Below are positions 17,595-26,358 of a stretch of 64,000 nt of DNA, piece after piece (position 1 is the first letter of the stretch; every line of letters begins with the position of its first letter). Both the position numbers and the translations under genes were made by a program. The notes under the pieces are model-generated. The model had not been told where the DNA came from, did no database searches, and saw nothing but the letters and a program-made list of their open reading frames with translations. The stretch covers positions 2,227,149-2,291,148 of the forward strand of contig NZ_CP101166.1 of NCBI RefSeq assembly GCF_024298885.1, given 5' to 3'. Origin of the DNA: Haloglomus halophilum. Its GTDB lineage: Archaea > Halobacteriota > Halobacteria > Halobacteriales > Haloarculaceae.

Positions 17595-19385
17595 ATGTCA
17601 ATTGGAACTGATGCCATCCACGTCTTCTACGTCGGCCCCCGTCCAGCGGCGGTCACCTCGCTCCCGGGCTCGAAGGTCGGCGACGCGACCTTCCTGACCA
17701 GCGTCGCGGCCGAGACGGACGTGGCGGTCTCGAAGCTGACGCGCTCGGCGGTCGACTGTGTCGTCTGCGACGAACAGCTGCTCGACCCGAAGACGTGGGC
17801 GTTCCTCCACCGGCTCGACGACCGCTTCCTCGATATCCCGGTCATCATCCAGACCGACGGGACCGGGACGGACGTCCCCGAAGCGCTGTACGATGCGGTG
17901 AGTCCCGGCGAGGAGCCCGAGGCGCTGGCGGCGGTCATCCTCGACCTCGTCGGGGCCGACGAGGAGAGTGCGCCCTTCGCGGGCGACGCGGTCACCGACC
18001 TGCTGGACCGGGCCGAGGAGTACGTCGCGCACGTCGAGCGGGACGGCACCGTCCGGATGGTGAACGCCTCGGCCACCGCCCAGCACGGCCTCCCCCGCGA
18101 GGAGATCGTGGGGAAGCAGCTCGGCGACCTCGTCGACGACGCGACCGATATCATGGCGGCCGGACGGAAGGTACTCGAGACGGGCGAGGGCCGGGAACTC
18201 CACGACGAACAGGACGGACGCCACTTCACCGCGACCTTCGAGCCGGTCGCCGACGACATGTTCGAGGTGGTCGTGCGCGATGTCACCGCCACCAGGCGGG
18301 CCGAGCAGGCGTTCCGCGAGGAGCGGGCGTTCCTCGAGTCGGTCATCGACAGCCTCAGCGAGGTGTTCTTCGTGCTGGACCTGGAGTTCCGCTTCGTCCG
18401 GTGGAACGACCGTGTCAACGAGGTGACCGGCTGGGGGGACGAGGAACTCCAGGGCGCGAGCGCGCTGGAGTTCTTCAGCACGGCGGGGGCCGAACGTGCC
18501 GCCGAGCGGCTCCAGGAGGTCGTCTCGGAGGGCCAGGCGACCGCCGAACTCGAGGTCGTCGGCGACACGGACGCCGACCCGGTCCCGTTCGAGTTCACCT
18601 CCTCGCTGGTCCGCGACGAGACGGGCGAGCCCCGCTACATCTGCGGTATCGGGCGCGACATCTCCGAGCGCCGGGCCACGCAGGCAGAGCTGGACGAGGC
18701 CATCTCGGAGCTGGAGCGCTCGAACGCCGAACTGGAGCAGTTCGCCTACGTCGCCTCCCACGACCTGAAGGAACCACTCCGGATGGTGTCGAGCTACCTC
18801 CAGTTGCTGGACCGCCGGTACAAGGACGACCTCGACGAGGACGCACAGGAGTTCGTCGAGTTCGCCGTCGACGGTGCCGAGCGGATGCAGGATATGATCC
18901 GTGACCTGCTGGAGTACTCGCGTGTGGGCCGGCGCGACAGGGGGTTCGAGGAGGTCGAGCTGGAGCGGGTCCTCGAGACCGCCCAGCAGAACCTCGAGGT
19001 CGCCATCGACGAGAGCGACGCCACGGTCGAGGTCGGGGACCTCCCCACCATCGAGGGCGAGCGGAGCCAGCTGGTCGAACTGTTCCAGAACCTCCTCAGC
19101 AACGCCATCAGGTACCGCAGCGACGCGACCCCGCACGTCGAGGTGGACGCGACCCGCGAGGACGACCACTGGCTGTTCACGGTCACGGACAACGGGCGTG
19201 GTATCCCCGAGGACCGCATCGACCGGGTGTTCGACCTGTTCTACCGGTCGGACGTCCAGGAATCGACGGGTATCGGGCTCGCCCTGGTGAAGAAGATCGC
19301 CGAGCGTCACGGCGGCGCCATCAGCGTCGAGTCCACGCCCGGCGAGGGAACGACGTTCTCCATCAGGTTACCGGAGGAAGAGTGA
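17595..19385 (+). CDS. PAS-domain sensor histidine kinase
   Basis: 596 residues, no membrane helix, so a cytoplasmic sensor. In order: a receiver-like N-terminal domain (about 1-118) lacking a clear phosphoacceptor pattern, PAS (about 132-235), PAS (about 243-362), a short coiled coil, HisKA with SHDLKEPLR (His389), and HATPase_c with NLLSNAIRYR, DNGRGIPEDR and GIGLALVKK. It autophosphorylates on His389 and should pass the phosphate to a receiver protein. No cognate regulator is adjacent; REC proteins are encoded at 25.5-27.9 kb. This domain order is common in haloarchaea. The signal is unknown. Confidence 0.9.
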   Translation: MSIGTDAIHVFYVGPRPAAVTSLPGSKVGDATFLTSVAAETDVAVSKLTRSAVDCVVCDEQLLDPKTWAFLHRLDDRFLDIPVIIQTDGTGTDVPEALYDAVSPGEEPEALAAVILDLVGADEESAPFAGDAVTDLLDRAEEYVAHVERDGTVRMVNASATAQHGLPREEIVGKQLGDLVDDATDIMAAGRKVLETGEGRELHDEQDGRHFTATFEPVADDMFEVVVRDVTATRRAEQAFREERAFLESVIDSLSEVFFVLDLEFRFVRWNDRVNEVTGWGDEELQGASALEFFSTAGAERAAERLQEVVSEGQATAELEVVGDTDADPVPFEFTSSLVRDETGEPRYICGIGRDISERRATQAELDEAISELERSNAELEQFAYVASHDLKEPLRMVSSYLQLLDRRYKDDLDEDAQEFVEFAVDGAERMQDMIRDLLEYSRVGRRDRGFEEVELERVLETAQQNLEVAIDESDATVEVGDLPTIEGERSQLVELFQNLLSNAIRYRSDATPHVEVDATREDDHWLFTVTDNGRGIPEDRIDRVFDLFYRSDVQESTGIGLALVKKIAERHGGAISVESTPGEGTTFSIRLPEEE

Positions 19386-19520
19386 CGACCCGCGTCAGGC
19401 CGTGTGCCAGAGCCTCCCGCGAGTCGCCGCCCCGCGGCCTCGACCGTGCGACATCCGCCCGGATGGGGCGTGTGTACGATTCGGTCACGTACCCTTCGTT
19501 ATCTCCCGCGTAGCGGACTC

Positions 19521-19535
19521 TTAACCGCCGGGTAA
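19521..19535 (+). promoter_or_regulatory. TTA-N9-TAA promoter dyad (PadR gene)
   Basis: TTAACCGCCGGGTAA lies 91 bases before the PadR gene start. An ATG exactly 30 bases downstream (19565) is followed immediately by TAA, a minimal start-stop element. Confidence 0.45.
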
Positions 19536-19625
19536 GGGCAGATACGACGCGTTCCGGTTCGTCGATGTAACGGTTCCGCACTCCGTGTGGGTCCTTAGCG
19601 AGGAGGTAAAGAATTCGACGGTCTC

Positions 19626-19991
19626 ATGGATATATACGACAGAACAGTCACTTCTCGATCGCTGCAACCCATGATGCACGACCTGACTGGATTCCAACGT
19701 GACCTGCTGTTCATCGTCGCGGGCCTCGACGGCCCGAACGGTGTCACGGTGAAGGACGAACTCGAACAGTACTACGGCCAGGAGGTCCGCCACGGCCGCC
19801 TCTACCCCAACCTCGACACGCTCGTCGAGAAGGGCCTCGTCGAGAAGGGACAGAAGGACCGCCGGACCAACGAGTACCTCCTGAAGGAGCGTGGCCGACA
19901 GGAGATCGAATCCCGGCTGGCGTGGCAGACCCAGCACTGTCCGCGCCCCATCCTCGAGCAGACCAGGGGGTTGCCCGTCGACGCTGACTGA
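19626..19991 (+). CDS. PadR-family transcriptional regulator
   Basis: 121 residues. The winged-helix core LTGFQRDLLFIVAGLDGPNGVTVKDELEQYY ... GRLYPNLDTLVEKGLVEKGQKDRRTNEYLL is typical of haloarchaeal PadR proteins, with the GxLYPxLxxLxxxGLxxK recognition region. These are usually dimeric repressors or activators controlled by small effectors. I used ATG 19626; ATGs at 19671 and 19674 would trim an N-terminal stretch not common in the family. Target genes are unknown, though its promoter belongs to the dyad class, making it a candidate regulator of that set. Confidence 0.85.
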   Translation: MDIYDRTVTSRSLQPMMHDLTGFQRDLLFIVAGLDGPNGVTVKDELEQYYGQEVRHGRLYPNLDTLVEKGLVEKGQKDRRTNEYLLKERGRQEIESRLAWQTQHCPRPILEQTRGLPVDAD

Positions 19992-20467
19992 TCCGAGACG
20001 CCACTCGTGTGTTCCTGTCGCGGGCGCCCCCCGGTCAGGCCCGCACACTCGACTGCGCGGCGGCTGGGGGGCTCCCTCGTGTTCCTGTCGAGGGCCGGTC
20101 ACCGGCCCTTCACACGCTCCCAGCGGGGGCCTGCTGCGTCGTCGAGCACCACTCCGTGACGCCGGGCGCTGTCCGGGTCCCTCGTTCCGTTCGGCCGCTC
20201 ACACGGCGCTCACACGCCGCTCGCAACGCGGACGGTCCCACCTGCCTGTCACGTCCGTCGTGTCACGACGCGGGCTGACGGGCCGGCTCCGACGAGGGGC
20301 TCTGTCTATGGCGACAAATTTCGAGAAAATACCTCTAATATAGAATTTAAAATACGAACACCGACTCTTTTTTTTCGATATTCAAAAGAAATACTCGCGA
20401 CTACTGTCGTGTGGACGACCGGAGCGGCGCTCCGTGCAGCCGTGTCGCTCGCGGCAGTCGTGGTGGG
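19992..20467. other. Intergenic region, A/T-rich near the right end
   Basis: No gene is seen. About 20320-20400 is strongly A/T-rich and includes a run of eight T at 20368-20375 on the plus strand. The region separates converging genes (PadR rightward, phosphodiesterase leftward), so terminators for both are expected here. Confidence 0.45.
20368..20375 (+). terminator. Possible T-run terminator
   Basis: Eight consecutive T in an A/T-rich patch. Archaeal termination often uses such T-runs. It is far (about 375 bases) from the PadR stop, so the assignment is tentative. Confidence 0.25.
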
Positions 20468-22108
20468 CTACTCCAGGTAGCCCAGGTCGGCCAGGCGGTC
20501 CTGCACGTCGGCGTCCTCGGCCGAGACGGACGCCTCGTCGACCTCGTACGGCGGGTAGTTCCACGCCTCGGTCTCCTCGACGTGGGGGAGGACACGGCCG
20601 TCCATCCGGTCGCTGACCGGGAGGCCGAGGGCGGCGAGGATGGTCGGTGCCACGTCGAACAGGTGGGCATCGTCGGTCACGGAGTCGCCGTCGATGCCCT
20701 CGCCGGCGGCGGCGAAGACCCCGGGGAGCTTGTGGTTCCACGGCTCGGTCGGGTCGTCGAACTGCTCGCCCAGCAGCTGGGCCGAGAGGAAGTGCTGGAA
20801 GTCGTTCGGGACGGTGACGATGTCGACCGCCCTGTCCGTGTACGGCCCGGAGAAGTACTTCTCGCTGGGGCCGACCTCCTCGAAGACCGGCTCGCCGTCC
20901 GGTGCCTCGATGTCGCGCAGGTCCTCGATGAGGTCGTCCCGGACGGCCTCGTACTCGGACTGGGGGACGACGCCCTCCGGGTCCCGGCCCTGCAGGTTGA
21001 TACGGACGCCCAGTTCCGTCCGCGCGCGCATGTACGCCTTCGACTCGGGGAAATCGACCTGCGTGCTGGCCGTGCGGACAACGCCGTCGGGCGCGTAGCG
21101 CTCCGCCATGTCCTGCAGGCCGAGCTTGTCCAGCCCGGAGCCGACGCGCTTCGTGGTGATGCCCACCTTCGCGAGCCCCGCGGCCACCTTCTCGGTGAGA
21201 CTGGGCTCCCACGTGTCGTCGTCGTTGCCCTCGCGGAGCTGGTTGCGGATGGGGTTCCACGACGGCATCCCCTTGCCGCCCTGTGTCGCCTCGACGTAGC
21301 CCGCCTCGCGGAGGAACTCGTTGACGCGGAACTCCTCCTTCTCGTAGGGGCCCATGCCGTGGTCGCTGGCGACGAAGACGCGTTTCGGGTCGTGGTTCTC
21401 CAGAATCCGGCCGACCTGCTCGTCCATCGCCTCGTAGACGCGGCGGATCTTCTCCCAGTCGCCGCCGAACTCGTGGAAGACGGTGTCGGTCTTCTGGAAC
21501 TGGAGGAAGCCGAAGTCCGGCTCGTGCTGCTCGGCGAGGTAGTCGAACGCCTCGCCGCGCATCCGCGTGAGGGTCTCGTACTCGTCCATCCGCTCGGCGT
21601 CGGTCCACTCCTGGTCGTCACGGGCGTAGGCGGGGTAGACCCGGTACTCGCCGATGGCCTCCCGTACCTCCTCGAGGACGCCCTCCGGGTGGCACGGCGG
21701 GTCCTCCGGCGCGATGAATCCGGGGATGACCGCGCCGTCGATCTCGTCGGGTGGGTGCGTGACGGGGACGTTGACGACGACGCTGGACATCCCGTGGTGG
21801 TCGAGCAGCGTCCACAGCGAGTGCTCCTTGACGCTGTCGCCGGTGACGACCCGCCAGTCGTAGCCGTCGTAGTCCACGAAGCCGAAGACGCCGTGTTTGC
21901 CGGGGTTGACGCCCGTGTACATCGACGGCCACGCGCTGGGGGTCCACGGCGGGATCTGCGATTCGAGCGGCTCACAGACGCCACCCCTGCAGACCGCTTC
22001 GAGGTTCTCCAGCCGCCCCTCGTCCCAGAGCTTCTCCAGGACGGGGAGACAGCCGGCGTCGATACCGATCAGCAGCGCCTCCATCCGGTCGTCCTGCTCG
22101 GCGCTCAT
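20468..22108 (-). CDS. Type I phosphodiesterase/nucleotide pyrophosphatase family protein
   Basis: 546 residues of the alkaline-phosphatase superfamily. Metal and nucleophile segments are visible: LLIGIDAGCLPV at the start, PPWTPSAWPSMYTGVNPGKHG (Thr nucleophile region), then FVASDHGMGPYEKEEF and a late metal-site region with NHKLPGVFAAAGEGI. Relatives hydrolyse phosphodiesters or phosphonates, and several occur in archaeal glycan loci. No signal peptide is seen. ATG 22108 follows a GGGAGGGT stretch and overlaps the stop of a short upstream ORF as ATGA. The product ends LADLGYLE, similar to the sulfatase at 2.6 kb. Confidence 0.85.
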   Translation of the reverse strand: MSAEQDDRMEALLIGIDAGCLPVLEKLWDEGRLENLEAVCRGGVCEPLESQIPPWTPSAWPSMYTGVNPGKHGVFGFVDYDGYDWRVVTGDSVKEHSLWTLLDHHGMSSVVVNVPVTHPPDEIDGAVIPGFIAPEDPPCHPEGVLEEVREAIGEYRVYPAYARDDQEWTDAERMDEYETLTRMRGEAFDYLAEQHEPDFGFLQFQKTDTVFHEFGGDWEKIRRVYEAMDEQVGRILENHDPKRVFVASDHGMGPYEKEEFRVNEFLREAGYVEATQGGKGMPSWNPIRNQLREGNDDDTWEPSLTEKVAAGLAKVGITTKRVGSGLDKLGLQDMAERYAPDGVVRTASTQVDFPESKAYMRARTELGVRINLQGRDPEGVVPQSEYEAVRDDLIEDLRDIEAPDGEPVFEEVGPSEKYFSGPYTDRAVDIVTVPNDFQHFLSAQLLGEQFDDPTEPWNHKLPGVFAAAGEGIDGDSVTDDAHLFDVAPTILAALGLPVSDRMDGRVLPHVEETEAWNYPPYEVDEASVSAEDADVQDRLADLGYLE

Positions 22109-22194
22109 CCGTCGACCCTCCCGGTCCACGCTGTCCGGCCGGTCGGCACGGACCCGTAGTTCTCGGTCGGGACGACTGCGTCTGCAAACGACAT
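22105..22194 (-). CDS. Putative leader mini-ORF coupled to the phosphodiesterase gene
   Basis: A 29-codon ORF beginning MSFADAVVPTENYGS whose TGA overlaps the phosphodiesterase ATG (ATGA). Its ATG is 32 bases from the dyad at 22226; an in-frame ATG at 22209 is 17 bases away. The position and overlap match the other leader ORFs. The peptide has no recognisable domain. Confidence 0.35.
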   Translation of the reverse strand: MSFADAVVPTENYGSVPTGRTAWTGRVDG

Positions 22195-22225
22195 TCTGTC
22201 CGATTCCATGAGGTGTACGAAGTTT

Positions 22226-22240
22226 ATTATGAGACGACTA
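22226..22240 (-). promoter_or_regulatory. TTA-N9-TAA promoter dyad (phosphodiesterase unit)
   Basis: TTATGAGACGACTAA. Read toward the gene, the proximal half runs CATAATAAAC, a TATA-like string. It is 32 bases before the leader ORF and 118 bases before the phosphodiesterase start. Confidence 0.5.
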
Positions 22241-22300
22241 ACGGCCGCGCGCCGGAGACGGCCGCGAAACGGTCCCCCGGACCGCCAGGCGGCCACGTCG

Positions 22301-23680
22301 CTACCTGATGACCGTGCCGTTCATCACGCTGACCCACGCCCGCCCGTTCCACATCGCGAGGCCCCACGGCCCGTCGCCGGTCCCGTCGTGGGTGCCGACA
22401 TCGCCGACGAAGCGGCCCTCGGGTCTTCCGTCGCTGAGGTCCGATTCGAGCATGATGCCGCTGGAGCGGACGCGCCGGTTGTCCCAGCTATCCTGGAAGT
22501 CGGTGCTGTCGAGCCCCGTGTGCGTGGGGATGTGGACGTCGGCGTCCTCGGTCTCCCGGAGGTGGCAGAACGCGCCGGTGTAGTTCTTGTACGTGCAGCC
22601 CCGGAGTTCGACGCCGTCGGCGCCCGCGACGGCGATGCCCCGGAACCCCCTGTCCCGGCCGCTGGGGGCGGGCCGGAAGTAGCCGCCCTGGAAGTAGCAG
22701 TTCTGGAGCGTGAACCCGGGCGAGGTCTCGTCGACGAAGATGCCGTGCGGGTGGCTCTGGGTCATCCCGTTCCCCTCGAGGTAGGCATCCCTGACGCTCT
22801 GTGAGGCGCCCGCGCGTGCCTCGATGCCGAAGCCGCCGTTGTTCTGGACGACGCCGTTGACCCACCGCGAGGAGTACCCCCGCAGCGCCACCCCGGGTGC
22901 GCCGGTCTCGAGGCCGTTGAACAGCGAGTCGCAGCCGTAGAACGTCGTCCCGTGGGGTTGCGCGCCCGGTTCGAGCCGGACGCCGGCGCCACCGCACCGC
23001 CACACCATGCAGTTGCGGAACGTCATCCCGAACGACTGTTTGTCCTGCCCCTGTGAGTCGGTGTACTCCTCGACCCGGACCCCGTCGCCGCCCGTCCCGT
23101 GGATGATGAGGTCCTTGTAGGTGGAGTAGGTGGCGCCGCGGATTCGCAGGCCGATGTCGCCGCCGCGGATCTTCAGGTGCTGGACGAGTGCCTTGTTCCG
23201 GTAGTCGGCGTGGGCCTTCCCGATGACCTCGACGACGTTCTTCTCCGGTGCGTGCCGCGCGTCGATGACGGAGGCGGACGGGTGGCCGCCCGACAGCATC
23301 ACCTCCTTCTCCGTGTAGTCCAGCGTGACGGGGAGCGGCTCGTCGGCAGCTTCCGCGTCGTACGTGCCGTGGACGAAGATGACGTCCCCGTCGCCGGCCG
23401 CCCGCCACGCCGCCCGGATGGTGTCGTAGCCGACGCTGTCCGGCCCACTGACCACGCGCCGGCCACCGAGGTTCAGCTGTGGCTCGAGCTCGACGATCTG
23501 ATGCTCGCCGTCGCCCCCGTCGTTGTCGGCCGGGCGTCGCTGGTCGACGTCGGCCGACCGTTCCGGGTCGAACCGGCCACAGCCGGCCAGCACCGACGCC
23601 GACGAGGTACCGGCGGCCTGTAACAACGTGCGACGCCCCACCCTGCCGGAGGAGTCCGCCGCCGAATCATGCCCGGTCAT
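22301..23680 (-). CDS. Tat-exported beta-helix lipoprotein (paralogue A)
   Basis: 459 residues. A Tat signal (GRRTLLQAAG) with lipobox SVLAGC predicts a membrane-anchored lipoprotein. The body (about 75-420) is a right-handed parallel beta-helix of the pectate-lyase type, with rungs such as GLRIRGATYSTYKDLIIHG, TFYGCDSLFNG and GVVQNNGGFGIEA. Its last 40 residues (GRFVGDVGTHDGTGDGPWGLAMWNGRAWVSVMNGT) recur almost exactly in the next gene. Beta-helix proteins usually bind or cleave polysaccharides. No catalytic residues could be assigned. The ATG is 40 bases from a dyad. Confidence 0.75.
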   Translation of the reverse strand: MTGHDSAADSSGRVGRRTLLQAAGTSSASVLAGCGRFDPERSADVDQRRPADNDGGDGEHQIVELEPQLNLGGRRVVSGPDSVGYDTIRAAWRAAGDGDVIFVHGTYDAEAADEPLPVTLDYTEKEVMLSGGHPSASVIDARHAPEKNVVEVIGKAHADYRNKALVQHLKIRGGDIGLRIRGATYSTYKDLIIHGTGGDGVRVEEYTDSQGQDKQSFGMTFRNCMVWRCGGAGVRLEPGAQPHGTTFYGCDSLFNGLETGAPGVALRGYSSRWVNGVVQNNGGFGIEARAGASQSVRDAYLEGNGMTQSHPHGIFVDETSPGFTLQNCYFQGGYFRPAPSGRDRGFRGIAVAGADGVELRGCTYKNYTGAFCHLRETEDADVHIPTHTGLDSTDFQDSWDNRRVRSSGIMLESDLSDGRPEGRFVGDVGTHDGTGDGPWGLAMWNGRAWVSVMNGTVIR

Positions 23681-23719
23681 GACAGTAGTACGTCCTATCC
23701 TGCCGCCTCCGTCCCGTTG

Positions 23720-23734
23720 TTACCTGGTTGCTAA
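23720..23734 (-). promoter_or_regulatory. TTA-N9-TAA promoter dyad (beta-helix A)
   Basis: TTACCTGGTTGCTAA ends 40 bases before the ATG at 23680. Confidence 0.45.
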
Positions 23735-23897
23735 ACGCCGATTCCCGACGTTCTGGGCGCTATCGGGGGGATCATCTGATGGAACGGGTAACGAGATATT
23801 CTGCCGTATAGTATCTCATTAAGGTGCGTTTCCGGCAATAATTTCTGGACATAATTGGAAAAATGCTATCGGTTCGAAAACGTTCGGCAGATGTATC

Positions 23898-25256
23898 TTA
23901 CACGTTGTTGGTGATCTGCGTCCCGTCGAGGACGCTGACCCAGTTCGTCCCGTTCCACATCGCAGGCCCCCACGGGGCGTCGCCAGCACCGTCGTGCGCG
24001 CCGGTGTCGCCGACGAACCGCCCCGGCTGGGTGGAGAGGTCCGTCGGGAGGACGGCGCCGCCGCTCCGGAGGCGGGTGCAGCTGTCGTGAACGATGGGTG
24101 TCGTGCCGTCGAGCGGGCAGTGCGAGGCGAGGTGGACGTCCGCGTCGGTCGCGCCCCGGAGGTAGAGGAACGAGTCCGTGTAGTTGCGGAACGAGCAGTT
24201 CCGGATGTCGACGTGGGGTGCGTCGGCGACGACGACCCCCCAGCGGCCCGTGTCGCGGCTGTTGCTGAAGTCCCGGAAGAAGCCGCCCTGGAAGTAGGCG
24301 TCGTGGAGGGCGAACCCGGCCGCGGAGTCGTCGACGTACACCTCGATGGGTGCGGAGTCGGCGGTGCCGTTCCCCTCGAAGTAGGTCCCGGAGACCTGCT
24401 GTGAGCAGCCGCTCCGGACGTCGACGCCGAACGAGGCGTTGTTCTGGATGGTGCCGCCGTGCCACCGGGTCGCGTACCCCCGCAGCCGGACGCCGGCGCC
24501 GCCGTTGAGCAGCGCCTCACAGCCGTAGAAGCTCGTGCTGTGGGGGTCCGCGCCGGTCTCCATCCGGAAGCCGTCGCCGCCGCAGTTCCAGGCCATGCAG
24601 TCCCGGAACGTCGTCCCGAACGTGCCGTACGTGGTGCCGTCGACCTCGAACCGGTCGACCTGGACGCCGTGCGAGCTGGCCTTCCAGACGACGAGGTCCG
24701 AGAACCCGGCGTACGGCGACCCCCGGATGCGGAGGCCGACGTTGCCGCCCACCAGCTTCAGGTTCTGGACCGCCGGTGTGTTCCGGTAGTCCGTGTGGCC
24801 GGCGCCGATGACCTCGAGGACGTTCTTGCTGGGGACGTGGCTCGCATCGATGACCGACCCGGAGGCGTGTCCGCCCGTCAGGAGGACCTCCTTCTCCCGG
24901 TGGTCGAGGACGATGGGGAAGCTCTCGCCGGCGGCCTCGGCGTCGTAGCTGGAGTGGACGTAGACGGTGTCCCCGCTGCTCGCGGCGTCCCAGGCGGCCT
25001 GGATGGTGGCGTAGCCGTTCGGCCCGACGACGTGCCGGCCCTCGTACTCCAGGGAGTCGCTGCCGCCGTTCCCGTTGCCGGGCTTCGCCGTGGCCTGCCC
25101 ACTCAGCAGGGTCGCGCCGGCGGCGAGCCCCGCCGCCTTCAGGATGTCCCGGCGGCCAACGTCGAACCCCGCCTCGGTCTCCCGAGCCGGTGGCACCGCC
25201 AGTCGTTCCGTGTCGTCAATCGCGTCCGAGGGGCCCGCATCCGGTTCTGTGCTCAT
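23898..25256 (-). CDS. Tat-exported beta-helix protein (paralogue B)
   Basis: 452 residues, a tandem paralogue of the gene at 22301. Both share the segments YDAEAA, KEVxLxGGHxSxSVIDAxHxPxKNVxEVIG, the rung pattern and the C-terminal GRFVGDTGAHDGAGDAPWGPAMWNG. The signal is a Tat type (GRRDILKAAGLAAGATLLSGQATA) without a lipobox Cys, so this copy is probably released or held non-covalently, unlike paralogue A. Right-handed beta-helix folds of this kind often act on surface polysaccharides. Role is inferred. Confidence 0.75.
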   Translation of the reverse strand: MSTEPDAGPSDAIDDTERLAVPPARETEAGFDVGRRDILKAAGLAAGATLLSGQATAKPGNGNGGSDSLEYEGRHVVGPNGYATIQAAWDAASSGDTVYVHSSYDAEAAGESFPIVLDHREKEVLLTGGHASGSVIDASHVPSKNVLEVIGAGHTDYRNTPAVQNLKLVGGNVGLRIRGSPYAGFSDLVVWKASSHGVQVDRFEVDGTTYGTFGTTFRDCMAWNCGGDGFRMETGADPHSTSFYGCEALLNGGAGVRLRGYATRWHGGTIQNNASFGVDVRSGCSQQVSGTYFEGNGTADSAPIEVYVDDSAAGFALHDAYFQGGFFRDFSNSRDTGRWGVVVADAPHVDIRNCSFRNYTDSFLYLRGATDADVHLASHCPLDGTTPIVHDSCTRLRSGGAVLPTDLSTQPGRFVGDTGAHDGAGDAPWGPAMWNGTNWVSVLDGTQITNNV

Positions 25257-25423
25257 ACCCGTACTCTCCCCTGGACAGACATATACTCGAACTTACATGA
25301 GGGTCACTGCGCACCCGTACCGGCCGGTAAGTGGGCCACCGCCGGCAGTGCGCGGTGTCGAGCCGGCATCGCCACGAGCCGAGTCCTCGCGAGTGTCGCC
25401 ACGACGGTCGGCTGGTGGGGTGC

Positions 25424-25438
25424 TTACCTCGCCCATAA
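25424..25438 (+). promoter_or_regulatory. TTA-N9-TAA promoter dyad (HxlR-REC-HalX unit)
   Basis: TTACCTCGCCCATAA lies 48 bases before the GTG at 25486. The proximal half runs CATAACAATCC. It lies in the divergent gap with beta-helix B. Confidence 0.45.
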
Positions 25439-25485
25439 CAATCCCCGTTCGGCCGGGATGTCGAGGAAATGGGAGTGTGTGAACC

Positions 25486-26358
25486 GTGACGGGGGACGAC
25501 AGCGTGGCGACCGTCGTCGAGACGGTCGACCTCATCTCCAAGAAGTGGCATCCCGCCATCATCCAGACGCTCCTGCAGAGCGGCCCGCTCAGGTTCAGCG
25601 AGCTCAAGACCAGCCTCGACGGGGTCTCGGGGAAGGTCCTGACCGACAGTCTGAACGACCTCGTGGAGTCGGGTCTCGTGAGGCGGACGGTCGTCAGCGA
25701 GTCGCCCAAACGCGTCGAGTACGAGCTGACCGCGCACGGCCGGGACCTGCAGGAGGCCATCGAGGCGCTCGCGACCTGGGGTGATGCGCATCTCGGGGAC
25801 GGCGGGCCGCCGCGCGTGCTCGTGGTCGACGACGACCCGCGGCTGGCCGAGATGCACGCTGGCTGGCTGGCCGACCGCTACGATGTCGAGACGGCCTACG
25901 GCGGGGAGGCCGCGCTCCGACGACTCGACGACGAGGTCGATGTCCTGGTGCTGGACCGCCGGATGCCCGGGATAGCCGGGGAGACGGTTCTGGAGCGACT
26001 CGGTATCCTCGGACTCGACCCGGGGGTCGTGATGCTGACCGCCGTCGAGCCCGAGCCCGAGGTGGCGGGGATGGATATCGACGACTACGTCGTCAAGCCC
26101 GCGCTGAAGAAGGACGTGCTCGAGGCGGTGGCGGCGGTCCTCGAACGGCAGGGGCTCGAGGACCCCGTGCGCGAGTACCTCGCGCTGTCGGCTCGCCAGG
26201 CGCTGCTCGAGGCCGAGACCACGCCCACCGAGCGCGAACACAGCGAGGAGTACCAGACGCTGCTCGACCGCATCGAACAGCTCGAAGACCTCCTCGACGA
26301 CCCCATCGAGGGCGTCGAGGACGAATCCATCAGGGGGTTGCTCGCCGATGGCTGCTGA
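25486..26358 (+). CDS. HxlR winged helix fused to receiver and HalX domains
   Basis: 290 residues. The HxlR-type winged helix (about 5-100; ISKKWHPAIIQTLLQSGPLRFSELKTSL...) is fused to a response-regulator receiver (about 109-218; acidic pocket DDD115-117, phosphoacceptor Asp157 in VLDRRMPG, Lys204 in VVKP) and a C-terminal HalX-type coiled region (about 220-290). HalX domains normally follow receivers in haloarchaea; the added N-terminal DNA-binding domain makes a possible phosphorylation-controlled regulator. It starts with GTG and overlaps the next gene by 11 bases. Two further signalling genes follow in the same operon. Confidence 0.85.
   Translation: MTGDDSVATVVETVDLISKKWHPAIIQTLLQSGPLRFSELKTSLDGVSGKVLTDSLNDLVESGLVRRTVVSESPKRVEYELTAHGRDLQEAIEALATWGDAHLGDGGPPRVLVVDDDPRLAEMHAGWLADRYDVETAYGGEAALRRLDDEVDVLVLDRRMPGIAGETVLERLGILGLDPGVVMLTAVEPEPEVAGMDIDDYVVKPALKKDVLEAVAAVLERQGLEDPVREYLALSARQALLEAETTPTEREHSEEYQTLLDRIEQLEDLLDDPIEGVEDESIRGLLADGC

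Noticed and set aside
20011..20092. Short direct repeat around GTTCCTGTCG (20011 and 20081)
   Set aside because: Only about 12 bases are shared; could be chance in GC-rich DNA.
25317..25331. Near-palindrome GTACCGGCCGGTAA before beta-helix B
   Set aside because: The left half is GTA with spacing eight, so it does not meet the TTA-N9-TAA rule, though it resembles the class.
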